This document shows positions 34,122-42,632 of a stretch of 64,000 nucleotides of DNA, in pieces. Numbering within the stretch: the stretch's first letter is position 1; each line of letters begins with the position of its first letter. The stretch covers positions 1-64,000 of the forward strand of contig JBGUPL010000121.1 of assembly GCA_045130275.1 (NCBI GenBank), given 5' to 3'. The notes beneath the pieces are model-generated. The model was not told where the DNA came from, ran no database searches, and worked only from the letters and a program-made list of their open reading frames with translations. Origin of the DNA: F23-D06 sp045130275. Lineage in GTDB: Bacteria; Bacteroidota; Bacteroidia; Bacteroidales; WCHB1-69. A program made the position numbers and the translations under genes.

Positions 34122-34264
34122 TAATTAAGAATTAAGAATTATGAATTATGAATAGTAATTGATAGTTGTTAGTCTAAGTCTAAGTTTAAGTCTAAGTCTT
34201 TATTAGTTAATAGCCAACAGCCAATAGCCAATAGCCAACAGCTAACAGCCAACAGCCAACAGCC
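34122..34264. repeat. Composite of three low-complexity repeats
   Basis: Next to the reductase start lie AATTATGAATTATG-type repeats (34122-34155), the reverse complement of the leader at 15098. AAGTCTAAGTCTAAG-type repeats (34170-34200) and TAGCCAACAGCC micro-repeats (34205-34264) follow, ending at the stop of the next reverse-strand gene. Confidence 0.8.
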
Positions 34265-34265
34265 A

Positions 34266-35798
34266 TCAAACCGTTCGTTGTTGTTCGATGCCGTTGACGT
34301 AGATGGCGGAGAGGGGACGGGCGGGGCAGACGTACTCGCAGGCGCCGCAGCCGACGCATTTGCTCTCGTTGACGGCTGGGATGAACAGTTTGCCGCTGTC
34401 GTCGCCGCGTTTCGGCACCATCTCGATGGCTTCGGCGGGGCAGTGACGGGCGCAGTTGCCGCAGGGTACGCCGTCGGCCACCACGATGCAGTTTTGAGCC
34501 ACCCAGAAGGCTTGTCCCTTCTTGGTGACGGCCTTTTCCTCTTTGAGCAGCTTCTGTATCGCGCCGGTGGGGCACACGTCGCTGCATGCGGTGCATTCGG
34601 GACGGCACCAGCCACGCTCGTAGGACATCACCGGTTGCATCAGGTGCATCAGGTCAGTGGAGGGACGCAACACATCGTTCGGACATTGCGACACGCAGAG
34701 CTGGCAGCCCGTGCAGCGTTTCAGGAAGCGATCGAGCGTGCCTGCGCCGGCCGGCACGATGGGCGTGGTGCGTTCGGGCGCCACTTTGTCCTCGATGGCC
34801 GCTAGGCCGCCATCGACTGTCTTTTTCTCCTGTGCGAGGGCCGCCGTGCCGATGGCCACGGCCGAGCCGATCAAGAAGGCGCGTTTGGAGGTGTCAACGG
34901 TCTCAGGGTCGGGTTGTTTGTCGCCCGGTTGGGGTGAATGATTGTTCGCCTCTACAACAGCGGGATTGCCTTTAACGTGTTTGTATTCAATGGCCTCCTT
35001 CGGGCACACCGCCATGCAGTTGCCGCAGGTCACGCACCGCGAATAGTCCACGAACCCGTTCTTGCCGTCAATGCAGGAGGCCTTGCAATTTTTCGTGCAG
35101 AGACCGCATTTAATGCATTTTTCCTCATTAATGTGCATCTTGAACCAGGAGAAGCGGCTGAAAAAACTCAGGAAAGTGCCCACGGGACAGATGTTGTTGC
35201 AGTAGGTGCGGCCGTTCCGCCACGCCAAGACGACGATGACGACGAAAGTCACCGCCGCGACGATAAAGGTTGGAAGGCTGTGCAACCAAACTTCTTTTTC
35301 GTAGAATGCGTAGCTGTTGAAGTGCTTGCTGACCGCGGCGAGGCCGTTGTTGATCCACTGCCAGACTGGGGCGAAGAGGTTCTGCACGATACGTCCGTAG
35401 GCGGAGTAGGGGGCAAGCAGCGCGGCCAAAGAACTTAAACCGGCGATCAGTAACACGATGAATACCCCTAAAACAATGTATCGCAGGATGTTATGCGCTT
35501 TTGAATAGGTGTATCTGTTCTTTTTCGCCCAGTTGTGGATATGCGCCACACCATCCTGGAACACCCCGAGCGGACAGATGACGGAGCAGTAAATACGCCC
35601 GAACAACAGGGTGATGATCAGCAGGATGGCGATGACGATGAAGTTGAGCGCCAACACTGCGGGCAGGAACTGCGCCTTGGCCATCCAGCCGAGGAATTTG
35701 TGCAGCGTTCCCGTGAAGTCAAGGAACATCAGCGTGATGCCAAGGAAGAAGATGGCTGCGAGTACCCGCCGGATACATTGTAGAGTTTTTTTATGCAT
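34266..35798 (-). CDS. Membrane polyferredoxin (NapH-like and ferredoxin fusion)
   Basis: This 510-residue protein has four transmembrane helices (about 13-28, 48-66, 106-128, 175-194) and two NapH/NosR-type CxxxCP motifs after them (71-76, 200-205). Six ferredoxin-type cysteine groups follow, beginning near residues 228, 255, 362, 398, 446 and 481. Between the third and fourth of all these groups from the C-terminal half, TSKRAFLIGSAVAIGTAA (303-320) looks like an embedded twin-arginine-like or anchor segment, as at the start of NapG-type proteins. The architecture suggests a fusion of NapH-like and NapG-like subunits passing electrons across the membrane. The donor and acceptor are unknown. 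Possible partner: the FeS reductase immediately downstream. Confidence 0.82.
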   Translation of the reverse strand: MHKKTLQCIRRVLAAIFFLGITLMFLDFTGTLHKFLGWMAKAQFLPAVLALNFIVIAILLIITLLFGRIYCSVICPLGVFQDGVAHIHNWAKKNRYTYSKAHNILRYIVLGVFIVLLIAGLSSLAALLAPYSAYGRIVQNLFAPVWQWINNGLAAVSKHFNSYAFYEKEVWLHSLPTFIVAAVTFVVIVVLAWRNGRTYCNNICPVGTFLSFFSRFSWFKMHINEEKCIKCGLCTKNCKASCIDGKNGFVDYSRCVTCGNCMAVCPKEAIEYKHVKGNPAVVEANNHSPQPGDKQPDPETVDTSKRAFLIGSAVAIGTAALAQEKKTVDGGLAAIEDKVAPERTTPIVPAGAGTLDRFLKRCTGCQLCVSQCPNDVLRPSTDLMHLMQPVMSYERGWCRPECTACSDVCPTGAIQKLLKEEKAVTKKGQAFWVAQNCIVVADGVPCGNCARHCPAEAIEMVPKRGDDSGKLFIPAVNESKCVGCGACEYVCPARPLSAIYVNGIEQQRTV

Positions 35799-35830
35799 AA
35801 TTTAATGCTGTATAGTGATGAAACAGACTG

Positions 35831-36931
35831 TTAATTTGCTTTTTTTATGTATTTGAAGGATGTGCCGTTCTGAATCGGCTCCCAAGTGGAGTTGGTGAAA
35901 GTCACCGTGACCGTTTCGCCTTTCAAGGAAATGAGTCCCTCGATGGGGTTCCCGGCGGCGTCTGTGGCAGTAAAAGCTATGCCGTCGTCCACCATGGTCC
36001 CGATGCCGTCGCTTAGACTCGTCAGCCTGAAGATGTCCATCTGAACGTCGTATTTGCCGTCGTTGCGGTAGTTGATGTGAAGGCTGGACTCGTTGTTGTC
36101 TTCATCCAAATAGTCCCCAACATAGGGCCAGATGGAGATTCCAATGTCCGAAAGTGAAAATCCCCCGTCATCGCGCAAGCTTACGCGGGCAGAGATAGTG
36201 GGCATGTCATCATAGCGCAGCACCTTGCCGGTCACGAAATTTACGCCGGGTATCACATATACATAAAGGTCGTCTTGTCCGATGTCGTAGGAGAGCTGCT
36301 CGCCGATCCACACGACATCATCATAGAATTCGCCCATATCCTTCACCGTGTTGGTGACAGTCGTAAGTTCACGGTCGCCGTTGAAAAGGCGTATCTTATC
36401 GCCTTTAGTAGCGTACTCCAACTCTTTGCAGAGCGCTTCTTGCATCTCGTAGGGGTCGATGGTGGCGGCGATTTGGGCGGGGCCGTCCTCAGTGAATCGG
36501 ATCTTGTAGAAACGTTCCACGTGAGTGCCTGTGCCTTCGATGGAAGTGCCGGTGAACCAGAGTTCGTTTTTGCCTGCATCATAGCGGGCGAATGGCCGGT
36601 TGCCGTGGCGGATGTTGGAAAAGATGGTCGCGCGACCATCTTTCACGACCACGACTCCGAAACCATCGGAGGATTTGCCCGCATCGCAGCGCACAAGGCT
36701 CCACACGCTGACCTTCGAGACCGTGTCGTTGAGGATGTTCTCGTAATTTCCGTCAAGAACGTGCCTGTCCAGTATGTCGTTGACATGGTTGGGCGCAGCG
36801 CCCTCCTTCACGGCTTCTTCCAAAACGCCTTTGACGGGTTTGGTGGCCGGTTTCTTCCCTTTGCAGGACACCACGACAGCACCGCAAATGCTAAGCAACA
36901 AAGCAATCCATAAAATGTTTATCTGTTTCAT
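35831..36931 (-). CDS. Hypothetical lipoprotein, 366 residues
   Basis: A lipoprotein signal peptide is clear (hydrophobic core then VVVSCKG, lipid on the cysteine). The mature part is unrecognised. It is rich in short beta-strand patterns (VWSLVRCDAGKSSDGFGVVV, YKIRFTEDGPAQIAATI) and ends in a beta-rich segment (GETVTVTFTNSTWEPI), so it may be a periplasmic or outer-membrane beta protein. It starts the reverse-strand group with the polyferredoxin, whose start is 32 bases away from this gene's stop. Confidence 0.7.
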   Translation of the reverse strand: MKQINILWIALLLSICGAVVVSCKGKKPATKPVKGVLEEAVKEGAAPNHVNDILDRHVLDGNYENILNDTVSKVSVWSLVRCDAGKSSDGFGVVVVKDGRATIFSNIRHGNRPFARYDAGKNELWFTGTSIEGTGTHVERFYKIRFTEDGPAQIAATIDPYEMQEALCKELEYATKGDKIRLFNGDRELTTVTNTVKDMGEFYDDVVWIGEQLSYDIGQDDLYVYVIPGVNFVTGKVLRYDDMPTISARVSLRDDGGFSLSDIGISIWPYVGDYLDEDNNESSLHINYRNDGKYDVQMDIFRLTSLSDGIGTMVDDGIAFTATDAAGNPIEGLISLKGETVTVTFTNSTWEPIQNGTSFKYIKKAN

Positions 36932-37033
36932 ATTAATATTGTTTATTTCAGAGATAAAAAGGATTTCCTAATGTCACGATTTCGATGTTCTTCGGTCAAA
37001 TCAGTGTGCAATAAAGATTATAAGTGAATTAAA

Positions 37034-39118
37034 TTATTTTACAAGTGTCACTGTGCCAGTCCGTTCCATATGCGTTCCATCCGTGTCAGTATATTCAATA
37101 GTCCAAATATAAACATTCATCGGGACAAGCACACCCTTGATTCGACCGTCCCAGCCTTCTTGCGGGTTGTTGGTTATGAATATGCACTCACCGGTGCGGG
37201 TGAAGATGGAAAAACGGTAGCCTTCTGCCGATACGAAGGAATTAAGCGGCTTGAACACGCTGTTGGTTGCGCCTAAGGGACGGAAGGCATTGGGTACATA
37301 CATTGTGGGCGGCTGGATCACCTGCACTTGGTTCGAAATGCTCGTCTCCCCGAAACCGTATGAATTGGGTGCTTCGGAGGCTTCAATGTAATAGACGAAT
37401 TTCGAGCCGGACTCGTACAAGGAGGAGATGTCGTCGCTGTAAGCGTTGATGGAACCAGGCATCACTTCGTTGATTGTGTTGAAAAGATCCTCGTTCTCCA
37501 CTTTTCGGAGCACATAATAGATCGCGGTGCCGCCATCCCAGTTGTCATATCCGTTCCAGGTGAGCACATTGTTCTGCGCCGTGTTTTCGCCATGCAGCAG
37601 GATGTTGTGCGAGATGTTGGAATAACCCGATGCTGAACCGCAACTGTTTTCTATGAAAGTCCGATAGTAGTATGTCTTCCTTTTGAAGTCGGCCGTGCTG
37701 TCGTAAAAAGTGTAGTTGCTCACGCCCTGAATGAAATTCTGCGTGCGGAAATGCTCGAAGTTGACACCGTCCTCGCTTCGCTCGAGGGTGATGCTGACAA
37801 ATGGTACGGTGTCCCCGCTGGTCAGAACCTTGATGAGGATATAATCGTTGTCGATGACCGACACGGAACGAATATAGGAGAAATCCTGTGTCGTCTCAGC
37901 TGTGATTTTGATGTTGACCCGATTGGAACTCGCCGTGATCGTTCCCCCGTTGTTCACCACACGGACGTACGCTAAGTAGTCTTGGTTGAAATCCAGATTC
38001 TCGATTAGGAAACTGTTGGAGGTGGTGGAACCGAGGTTCTGCCACGTTTGCCCCAAATCACTGCTGAAGAGCACCTCGTAATGGTTGATGTCATTGAATA
38101 GGTTTGTGTAACCAGACCATTGGATTTTGGCGGTCTTTAGGCAGGCATCAGTGCTATTTATGTTCAGAATCATGTTGCACTGCTGGTCGTTGGTCAACGG
38201 GGAAACATTACCGCATGAATCCATGGCGGCGATACGGTAGAGCCGGGAATCGAATCTTGGGTCGATTATCGGGTCGATCCAAACGGTCTGCCCATAAACA
38301 GTGTCTAACGGTACTGTGCCGTTGGGATTTATGTAGTAGATGATGAACGCGGTCATATAAGGATCCGTCTCGTGGAACCCAAGCATCACCTCGTTGGTCG
38401 GGGTGACCGTCACGCTGTCAAGCACCGGCTGCGCCGGACTGGTGCTGTCCACCATATGCTCAACCGTCCCGATAGTGGTCATGAACGGACATTGTGTCTG
38501 AAATGAGCCGCTCATATAGTAGTGTGAAATGCCTACCTGATAGGAGAGGGAATTGTCGCAAACATCGGACGTGTCCGTGTAATTCCGTTGGGTGTTGGGA
38601 ACGGAGACAAAAGGCTCTTGGGGGAAGTCGGCCTCGAAACCGCGTTTCTTGTAAATGTCAAAAGTGCTGCCCCAGGAAGCGTCCATCGTGCTGGTCGGTG
38701 ACTCCCATTGAAGGAATGCAAGGGTGTTGTTCGCTTGAGGAGTGACGGTGATGCTGAAAGAGTGTATCGTGTCAGAATGGTAGTGCACGTTGTTGGAGTC
38801 CACTGCCACGATGTAGCAAAAATATTCACTGGCAATAGGGATGTTGTTGATGTCCTGTGACCCATAGTCGCACAGCGTGAAACTCTGAGTGGCGCTGCTG
38901 TATCCAAAAAGACTGTCGCAGAGAATGTTGTTGATGTAAAAGTAGTATTTTTCGAAATGGATGCAATCTCCATTGCTGCTCCATGCCATCTTGATGCGCT
39001 GATTGTTGTTCATCAGCTTCAGACACTGCATCTTGGGAGGCTCCCAAGCGAAGCTGCTCCAAGAAAGGAGCAACAGTAAAATGACGAGAATATGACGTTT
39101 TTGCACTTTAGGATTCAT
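37034..39118 (-). CDS. Secreted protein with gliding-motility-associated (T9SS type B) C-terminal domain
   Basis: A 694-residue protein with a signal peptide (residues ~5-24, ILVILLLLLSWSSFA). Several beta-sandwich/Fn3-like domains fill the centre (NNTLAFLQWESPTSTM; LKTAKIQWSGYTNL; NVLTWNGYDNWDGG). The last ~85 residues are the CHU_C/type B sorting domain: YVPNAFRPLGATNSVFKP, then YRFSIFTRTGECIF, GWDGRIKG and VYIWTIEYTD. It should be exported by the type IX system and attached to or released from the surface. It is closely followed upstream by an M16-like gene (2-base gap), so both may be co-transcribed. Confidence 0.88.
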   Translation of the reverse strand: MNPKVQKRHILVILLLLLSWSSFAWEPPKMQCLKLMNNNQRIKMAWSSNGDCIHFEKYYFYINNILCDSLFGYSSATQSFTLCDYGSQDINNIPIASEYFCYIVAVDSNNVHYHSDTIHSFSITVTPQANNTLAFLQWESPTSTMDASWGSTFDIYKKRGFEADFPQEPFVSVPNTQRNYTDTSDVCDNSLSYQVGISHYYMSGSFQTQCPFMTTIGTVEHMVDSTSPAQPVLDSVTVTPTNEVMLGFHETDPYMTAFIIYYINPNGTVPLDTVYGQTVWIDPIIDPRFDSRLYRIAAMDSCGNVSPLTNDQQCNMILNINSTDACLKTAKIQWSGYTNLFNDINHYEVLFSSDLGQTWQNLGSTTSNSFLIENLDFNQDYLAYVRVVNNGGTITASSNRVNIKITAETTQDFSYIRSVSVIDNDYILIKVLTSGDTVPFVSITLERSEDGVNFEHFRTQNFIQGVSNYTFYDSTADFKRKTYYYRTFIENSCGSASGYSNISHNILLHGENTAQNNVLTWNGYDNWDGGTAIYYVLRKVENEDLFNTINEVMPGSINAYSDDISSLYESGSKFVYYIEASEAPNSYGFGETSISNQVQVIQPPTMYVPNAFRPLGATNSVFKPLNSFVSAEGYRFSIFTRTGECIFITNNPQEGWDGRIKGVLVPMNVYIWTIEYTDTDGTHMERTGTVTLVK

Positions 39119-39120
39119 TT

Positions 39121-40407
39121 TTATGATGAATATTTTCCAACGATAATTTTGGTGAATTTATTGTGGGAAAGATACTTCTTTGACAATATTAATATATTAT
39201 CTGGCGTAACATTTTTTATATCAGTAAGATAACGGTACATTTCGGTTTCGTCCAGACCAAACAAGTGGAAGAAGGCGTACTTTTGCATCGCATTGACGTT
39301 TGTGTCAGCGGCCCGTAGTTGGATTCCAGCGATATAATTCTTGACCATTGTGAGTTCTTCGTTGCTAACAGGCTCGTTTTCAAGTCGCTGCAATTCTTCA
39401 AAACAGGATTCGATGGCGCGCTCGGTTTGATCGGCATTCACATCGCTGTTGATGGCAAAGATGGATTGGTCGCCAAAATAGGTGCTGGCGGAAGTTATGC
39501 CGTAGGTGAGCCCCTGGCGCTCGCGCAGGTTCTGCATAAGTCTCGAACTGAAATAACCCCCAACGAGTGTGTTCAAAACGGAAAAAGCAGTACGGTCTGG
39601 GTGATTGTAACCAGTTGATAATGTGCATAATATGATGGATGATTGCAGACATCCGTCAAGAGGTTGGAAGATGACTCGGTCTGGATTACTGCAGAATGGG
39701 ATCTGAGGCAACTCCGGAGAGGGGACTCCATTTGGAACGGATGAGAAGAGATCCGACAGCAGACGTTCCGAATCGCTGTCCAAATTTCCAGAGACAAATA
39801 CGGAGACATTTTCCGCACAGAAACTCTGCCTGTGAAAGTCCTTCAGCTGCTTTGTAGTCAAAGAGTTGAGGGTGTCAGGGGTGGCAATCTCTGAAACGGC
39901 GGGAAAAGTGTCACCTAACATTTCGTGCCACATTAACTGCCAAGACAAATAGTCGGTTTTTTGGGAGTTGTATGCCAGATTCTTTAGTTCTTTGTCTTGC
40001 ATAATTCGCAGATTATCAGTACGATAATCTGGCGAAATCAGAAATTCTGCAATTACGGGCAAGATGTTCGGGATGTTGTTTTTGGGCACAGAGATCATGA
40101 TCTGCACTCGCGTGAGCCCGACAACGGTGTTCACAGCGGTGCCGTAGTAATCGAGTTTTTCAGCTGTTTCCTGCGGTGACAGAGTGGGGGAACTCTCCTT
40201 AAGCAGCGTGTAGGCAAAGTTGCACACGTGTTTCGCTGGCTGATAGAGCGAACCGGTCCTCACCTGCACGAGCAGGTGGACCAAATCCAAGTTGGGGTTG
40301 CTGAAATGGAACAAAGGAATTCCGTTGCGCAACCGTTTGCGTAACGGGGTGGGGAGCGGAAAAGCCTCTATAGGATGGATGATAGGAGGGATTGCTCGGT
40401 TTGCCAT
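39121..40407 (-). CDS. M16-family (insulinase-like) protein lacking the zinc site
   Basis: This 428-residue protein has the two-domain M16 fold (LRNGIPLFHFSNPNLDLVHL; AEKLDYYGTAVNTVVGLTRV; RERQGLTYGITSASTYFGDQ, with the R-YG pattern of the C-terminal domain). The zinc-binding HxxEH that should follow the first strands is absent; the equivalent segment reads AKHVCNFAYTLLKES. It is therefore probably a non-catalytic subunit. M16 proteins often work as active/inactive pairs; the active partner is not in this window. There is no signal peptide. It is packed between two surface-protein genes. Confidence 0.83.
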   Translation of the reverse strand: MANRAIPPIIHPIEAFPLPTPLRKRLRNGIPLFHFSNPNLDLVHLLVQVRTGSLYQPAKHVCNFAYTLLKESSPTLSPQETAEKLDYYGTAVNTVVGLTRVQIMISVPKNNIPNILPVIAEFLISPDYRTDNLRIMQDKELKNLAYNSQKTDYLSWQLMWHEMLGDTFPAVSEIATPDTLNSLTTKQLKDFHRQSFCAENVSVFVSGNLDSDSERLLSDLFSSVPNGVPSPELPQIPFCSNPDRVIFQPLDGCLQSSIILCTLSTGYNHPDRTAFSVLNTLVGGYFSSRLMQNLRERQGLTYGITSASTYFGDQSIFAINSDVNADQTERAIESCFEELQRLENEPVSNEELTMVKNYIAGIQLRAADTNVNAMQKYAFFHLFGLDETEMYRYLTDIKNVTPDNILILSKKYLSHNKFTKIIVGKYSS

Positions 40408-40411
40408 ACGA

Positions 40412-41416
40412 TCACGGTACTAGAAGTATTTGTCCTTGTTTGCGTTTCTCGTTGCCTTCCCGGTCCCTGTACTTGATAAGGTAAACGTACATGCCCTGCG
40501 TCATTGTGGCGCCGTGCAGCTTGCCGTCCCATCCGGTGTTGAGGTCTCGGGTGATGAAAACCAGGTCTCCGTTGCGGTTGAAAACGGACAGTTCGTAATT
40601 TTTCGGTTCGAAGTTGGCTTTCACGTAGAAAAGGTCATTCAGGCCGTCTCCGTTGGGAGTGAAGGCCGAAGGAATGAAAAACTGGTCAGCCTCCTGCTCT
40701 GGCTCGCCGGCAGGGTCATATTTCACCGTCTCTTCGCCGTCCGCTGTGACGGAGGTCTCGATATCATTCGGAACCGCCTTGATGGCAGGAGAAGGAGACT
40801 CTTCGGTGCGGATATTCTGGAGAGGTTTCGGTTCAACGTTTTCGATTTTCGCCGGGGTGGTTTGGGCATTTTGGAGAGCCCGCTGGGCGTTGGTGGAGGA
40901 TGTGGGGTCGGTGCGCAGAATCGGAGGCCAGCTTTCAGGACTTTGACTTTCAACGGTTTGCTGACGATTTGCGATAACATCGCTCATGACGAGGCGCTCG
41001 TGTTCAGCCGCTTGATTCGTGACGGAAACCGTGTTGGGAGTTGTCGCTTCCTGCTCTGTCTTTTTGGCGGTAACGGTTGAAGAAGGTGTCTCGGTCGCGT
41101 TCACAACAGTCGTGCTTTCCACTGATCCGGCGGGTGATTGGATGTTTTCGGTTTCAGGAACGAGGACTTGTGTGGTCTCTTTGTCGTGGTTCGTGAAGGT
41201 TTTGACAAGAATGGGCACGGTGACTAAAAGGGCTACGGCACCGGCGATGATGGCGGCACGTCCCCGCGGGGAGATCCCATGCTTGCGCCCGAATTTCTGC
41301 ATGTAGCGCTTGTCGCTCGTGATGGACGCCCATTCCTGTTCGGAAACGGGCGAGGTCATCTCACGCAGCTCTTCTATGGGGTTGTTGCTCATATTGTTAG
41401 TATCGGTATTCTTCAT
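40412..41416 (-). CDS. Single-pass membrane protein with gliding-type C-terminal domain, next to an ECF sigma gene
   Basis: The start at 41416 overlaps the sigma-factor gene by 20 bases; a second ATG at 41392 would not overlap. The protein (334 residues from 41416) has a cytoplasmic N-terminal ~55 residues with the look of an anti-sigma region (PIEELREMTSPVSEQEWASI), then one transmembrane helix (AAIIAGAVALLVTVPILVKT), a long Ser/Thr/Pro/Glu-rich linker, and a C-terminal CHU_C-like domain (FIPSAFTPNGDGLNDLFYVK, then FNRNGDLVF, GWDGKLHG, YVYLIKYRD). This is the layout of a sensor or anti-sigma protein with a surface-type domain. The exact mechanism is inferred from position only. Confidence 0.72.
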   Translation of the reverse strand: MKNTDTNNMSNNPIEELREMTSPVSEQEWASITSDKRYMQKFGRKHGISPRGRAAIIAGAVALLVTVPILVKTFTNHDKETTQVLVPETENIQSPAGSVESTTVVNATETPSSTVTAKKTEQEATTPNTVSVTNQAAEHERLVMSDVIANRQQTVESQSPESWPPILRTDPTSSTNAQRALQNAQTTPAKIENVEPKPLQNIRTEESPSPAIKAVPNDIETSVTADGEETVKYDPAGEPEQEADQFFIPSAFTPNGDGLNDLFYVKANFEPKNYELSVFNRNGDLVFITRDLNTGWDGKLHGATMTQGMYVYLIKYRDREGNEKRKQGQILLVP

Positions 41417-41954
41417 TTCGCATATATTTTTCGATCTTCTGTCGCAGCATCCGTCGCGCGCGGGAGATGAGCGACCGGACGTTGGTCGGGGACTCATCCA
41501 TCAGGCGGGCGATTTCCTCCTGCTCTATTTCATCGATCACATACAAGTTGAAGGCGGTTTTGTATTTTGAAGGCAGGCTGTTGATCATGCTCAGCAAAAC
41601 TTGCATGGGGATGCCGTCGTAATTTTCCTTTTCCGACCCGCTAGGCTCCAGCATCAGCTGGCTCATCGGGGTGGTGTCATAGAGCCTTTTCTTCCGCAGG
41701 TGATCGATCAGTTTGTTGATGGTGATGACACGCAACCAGCCGCCGAGGTTGGTGATGCGGTCGAACTTTTCGAAATGCGTCAGAATGAAGATGAAAATGT
41801 CGTGAAACAGATCCTCGGCCTCTTGAGTATCGTCCGCGTAGCGCATGCAGACACCTTTTATCATCGGCCCATAGGTGTCGTACAACATTTTCTGACATTC
41901 GGGGTCGCCCTTGCGGCACCCCTCAATGATTACTATATCTTTTTCTGTCAGCAT
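41397..41954 (-). CDS. ECF-type RNA polymerase sigma factor
   Basis: A 185-residue sigma-70 family protein with regions 2 and 4 only. Region 2: DTQEAEDLFHDIFIFILTHF and WLRVITINKLIDHLRKK. Region 4: LPSKYKTAFNLYVIDEIEQE, then EIARLMDESPTNVRSLISRA. It should direct polymerase to a stress or surface regulon. Its gene overlaps the downstream membrane protein, a classical sigma/anti-sigma arrangement. No promoter was recognised upstream. Confidence 0.92.
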   Translation of the reverse strand: MLTEKDIVIIEGCRKGDPECQKMLYDTYGPMIKGVCMRYADDTQEAEDLFHDIFIFILTHFEKFDRITNLGGWLRVITINKLIDHLRKKRLYDTTPMSQLMLEPSGSEKENYDGIPMQVLLSMINSLPSKYKTAFNLYVIDEIEQEEIARLMDESPTNVRSLISRARRMLRQKIEKYMRNEEYRY

Positions 41955-42029
41955 CTCTGATCAACGGCTATATGACGAAATCCAACGGGAATTGTGGCAA
42001 TAAAAGTGATAAAAAAGTAACAAAAAAGT

Positions 42030-42632
42030 TTACAAGTCGAGCGAAAGCTGGTTCTTGAGATGGAAACTTTTTCTGTGATAGGGCGTTAAACCAAGTTTGT
42101 TGACGGCTTCGATATGTCTGGCGGTAGGGTAGCCCTTGTTCTTTCCCCAATCGTATTCCGGATATTCACTGGCAAGGCGGACCATGAGTGCGTCGCGGTG
42201 GGTTTTGGCAAGAATGGAGGCGGCTGCGATGGATAGGTACGTCGCGTCGCCTTTCACGATGCAACGGTAAGGAATGTGCCAATGGTCGGTGAAACGGTTG
42301 CCGTCCACGAGAATGAGTTCCGGAGTGACCGATAACTGTCCCACCGCCGTGTTCATCGCATGGATGGAGGCACGAAGGATGTTCATTTTGTCAATGTCGC
42401 TTTCGGAGACTTCCACAACAGCATAGGAAAGGGCGTCGCGAATGATGATGTCTCGAAGCTCGTTGCGCTTTTTCTCCGTAAGTTGTTTTGAATCATTGAT
42501 TTCAGAGTTGGCATATCCGTAAGGGAAGATGACGGCTGCAGCGCAGACTGGTCCCGCAAGGCACCCGCGACCAGCCTCGTCACACCCGCACTCGATCGTC
42601 GGGGATGGTGAGAAGTTTGATTTCAAAGACAT
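42030..42632 (-). CDS. rnhB: Ribonuclease HII
   Basis: A 200-residue enzyme that removes RNA from RNA:DNA hybrids and single misincorporated ribonucleotides. Motifs: CGCDEAGRGCLAGPVCAAAV (the first catalytic Asp and Glu), the DSKQLTEKKR segment, LILVDGNRF, KGDATYLSIAAASILAKTHRD and YPEYDWGKNKGYPT. The ATG at 42632 is preferred over a GTG at 42644. The gene overlaps the end of the upstream membrane-protein gene by 10 bases. Confidence 0.95.
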   Translation of the reverse strand: MSLKSNFSPSPTIECGCDEAGRGCLAGPVCAAAVIFPYGYANSEINDSKQLTEKKRNELRDIIIRDALSYAVVEVSESDIDKMNILRASIHAMNTAVGQLSVTPELILVDGNRFTDHWHIPYRCIVKGDATYLSIAAASILAKTHRDALMVRLASEYPEYDWGKNKGYPTARHIEAVNKLGLTPYHRKSFHLKNQLSLDL

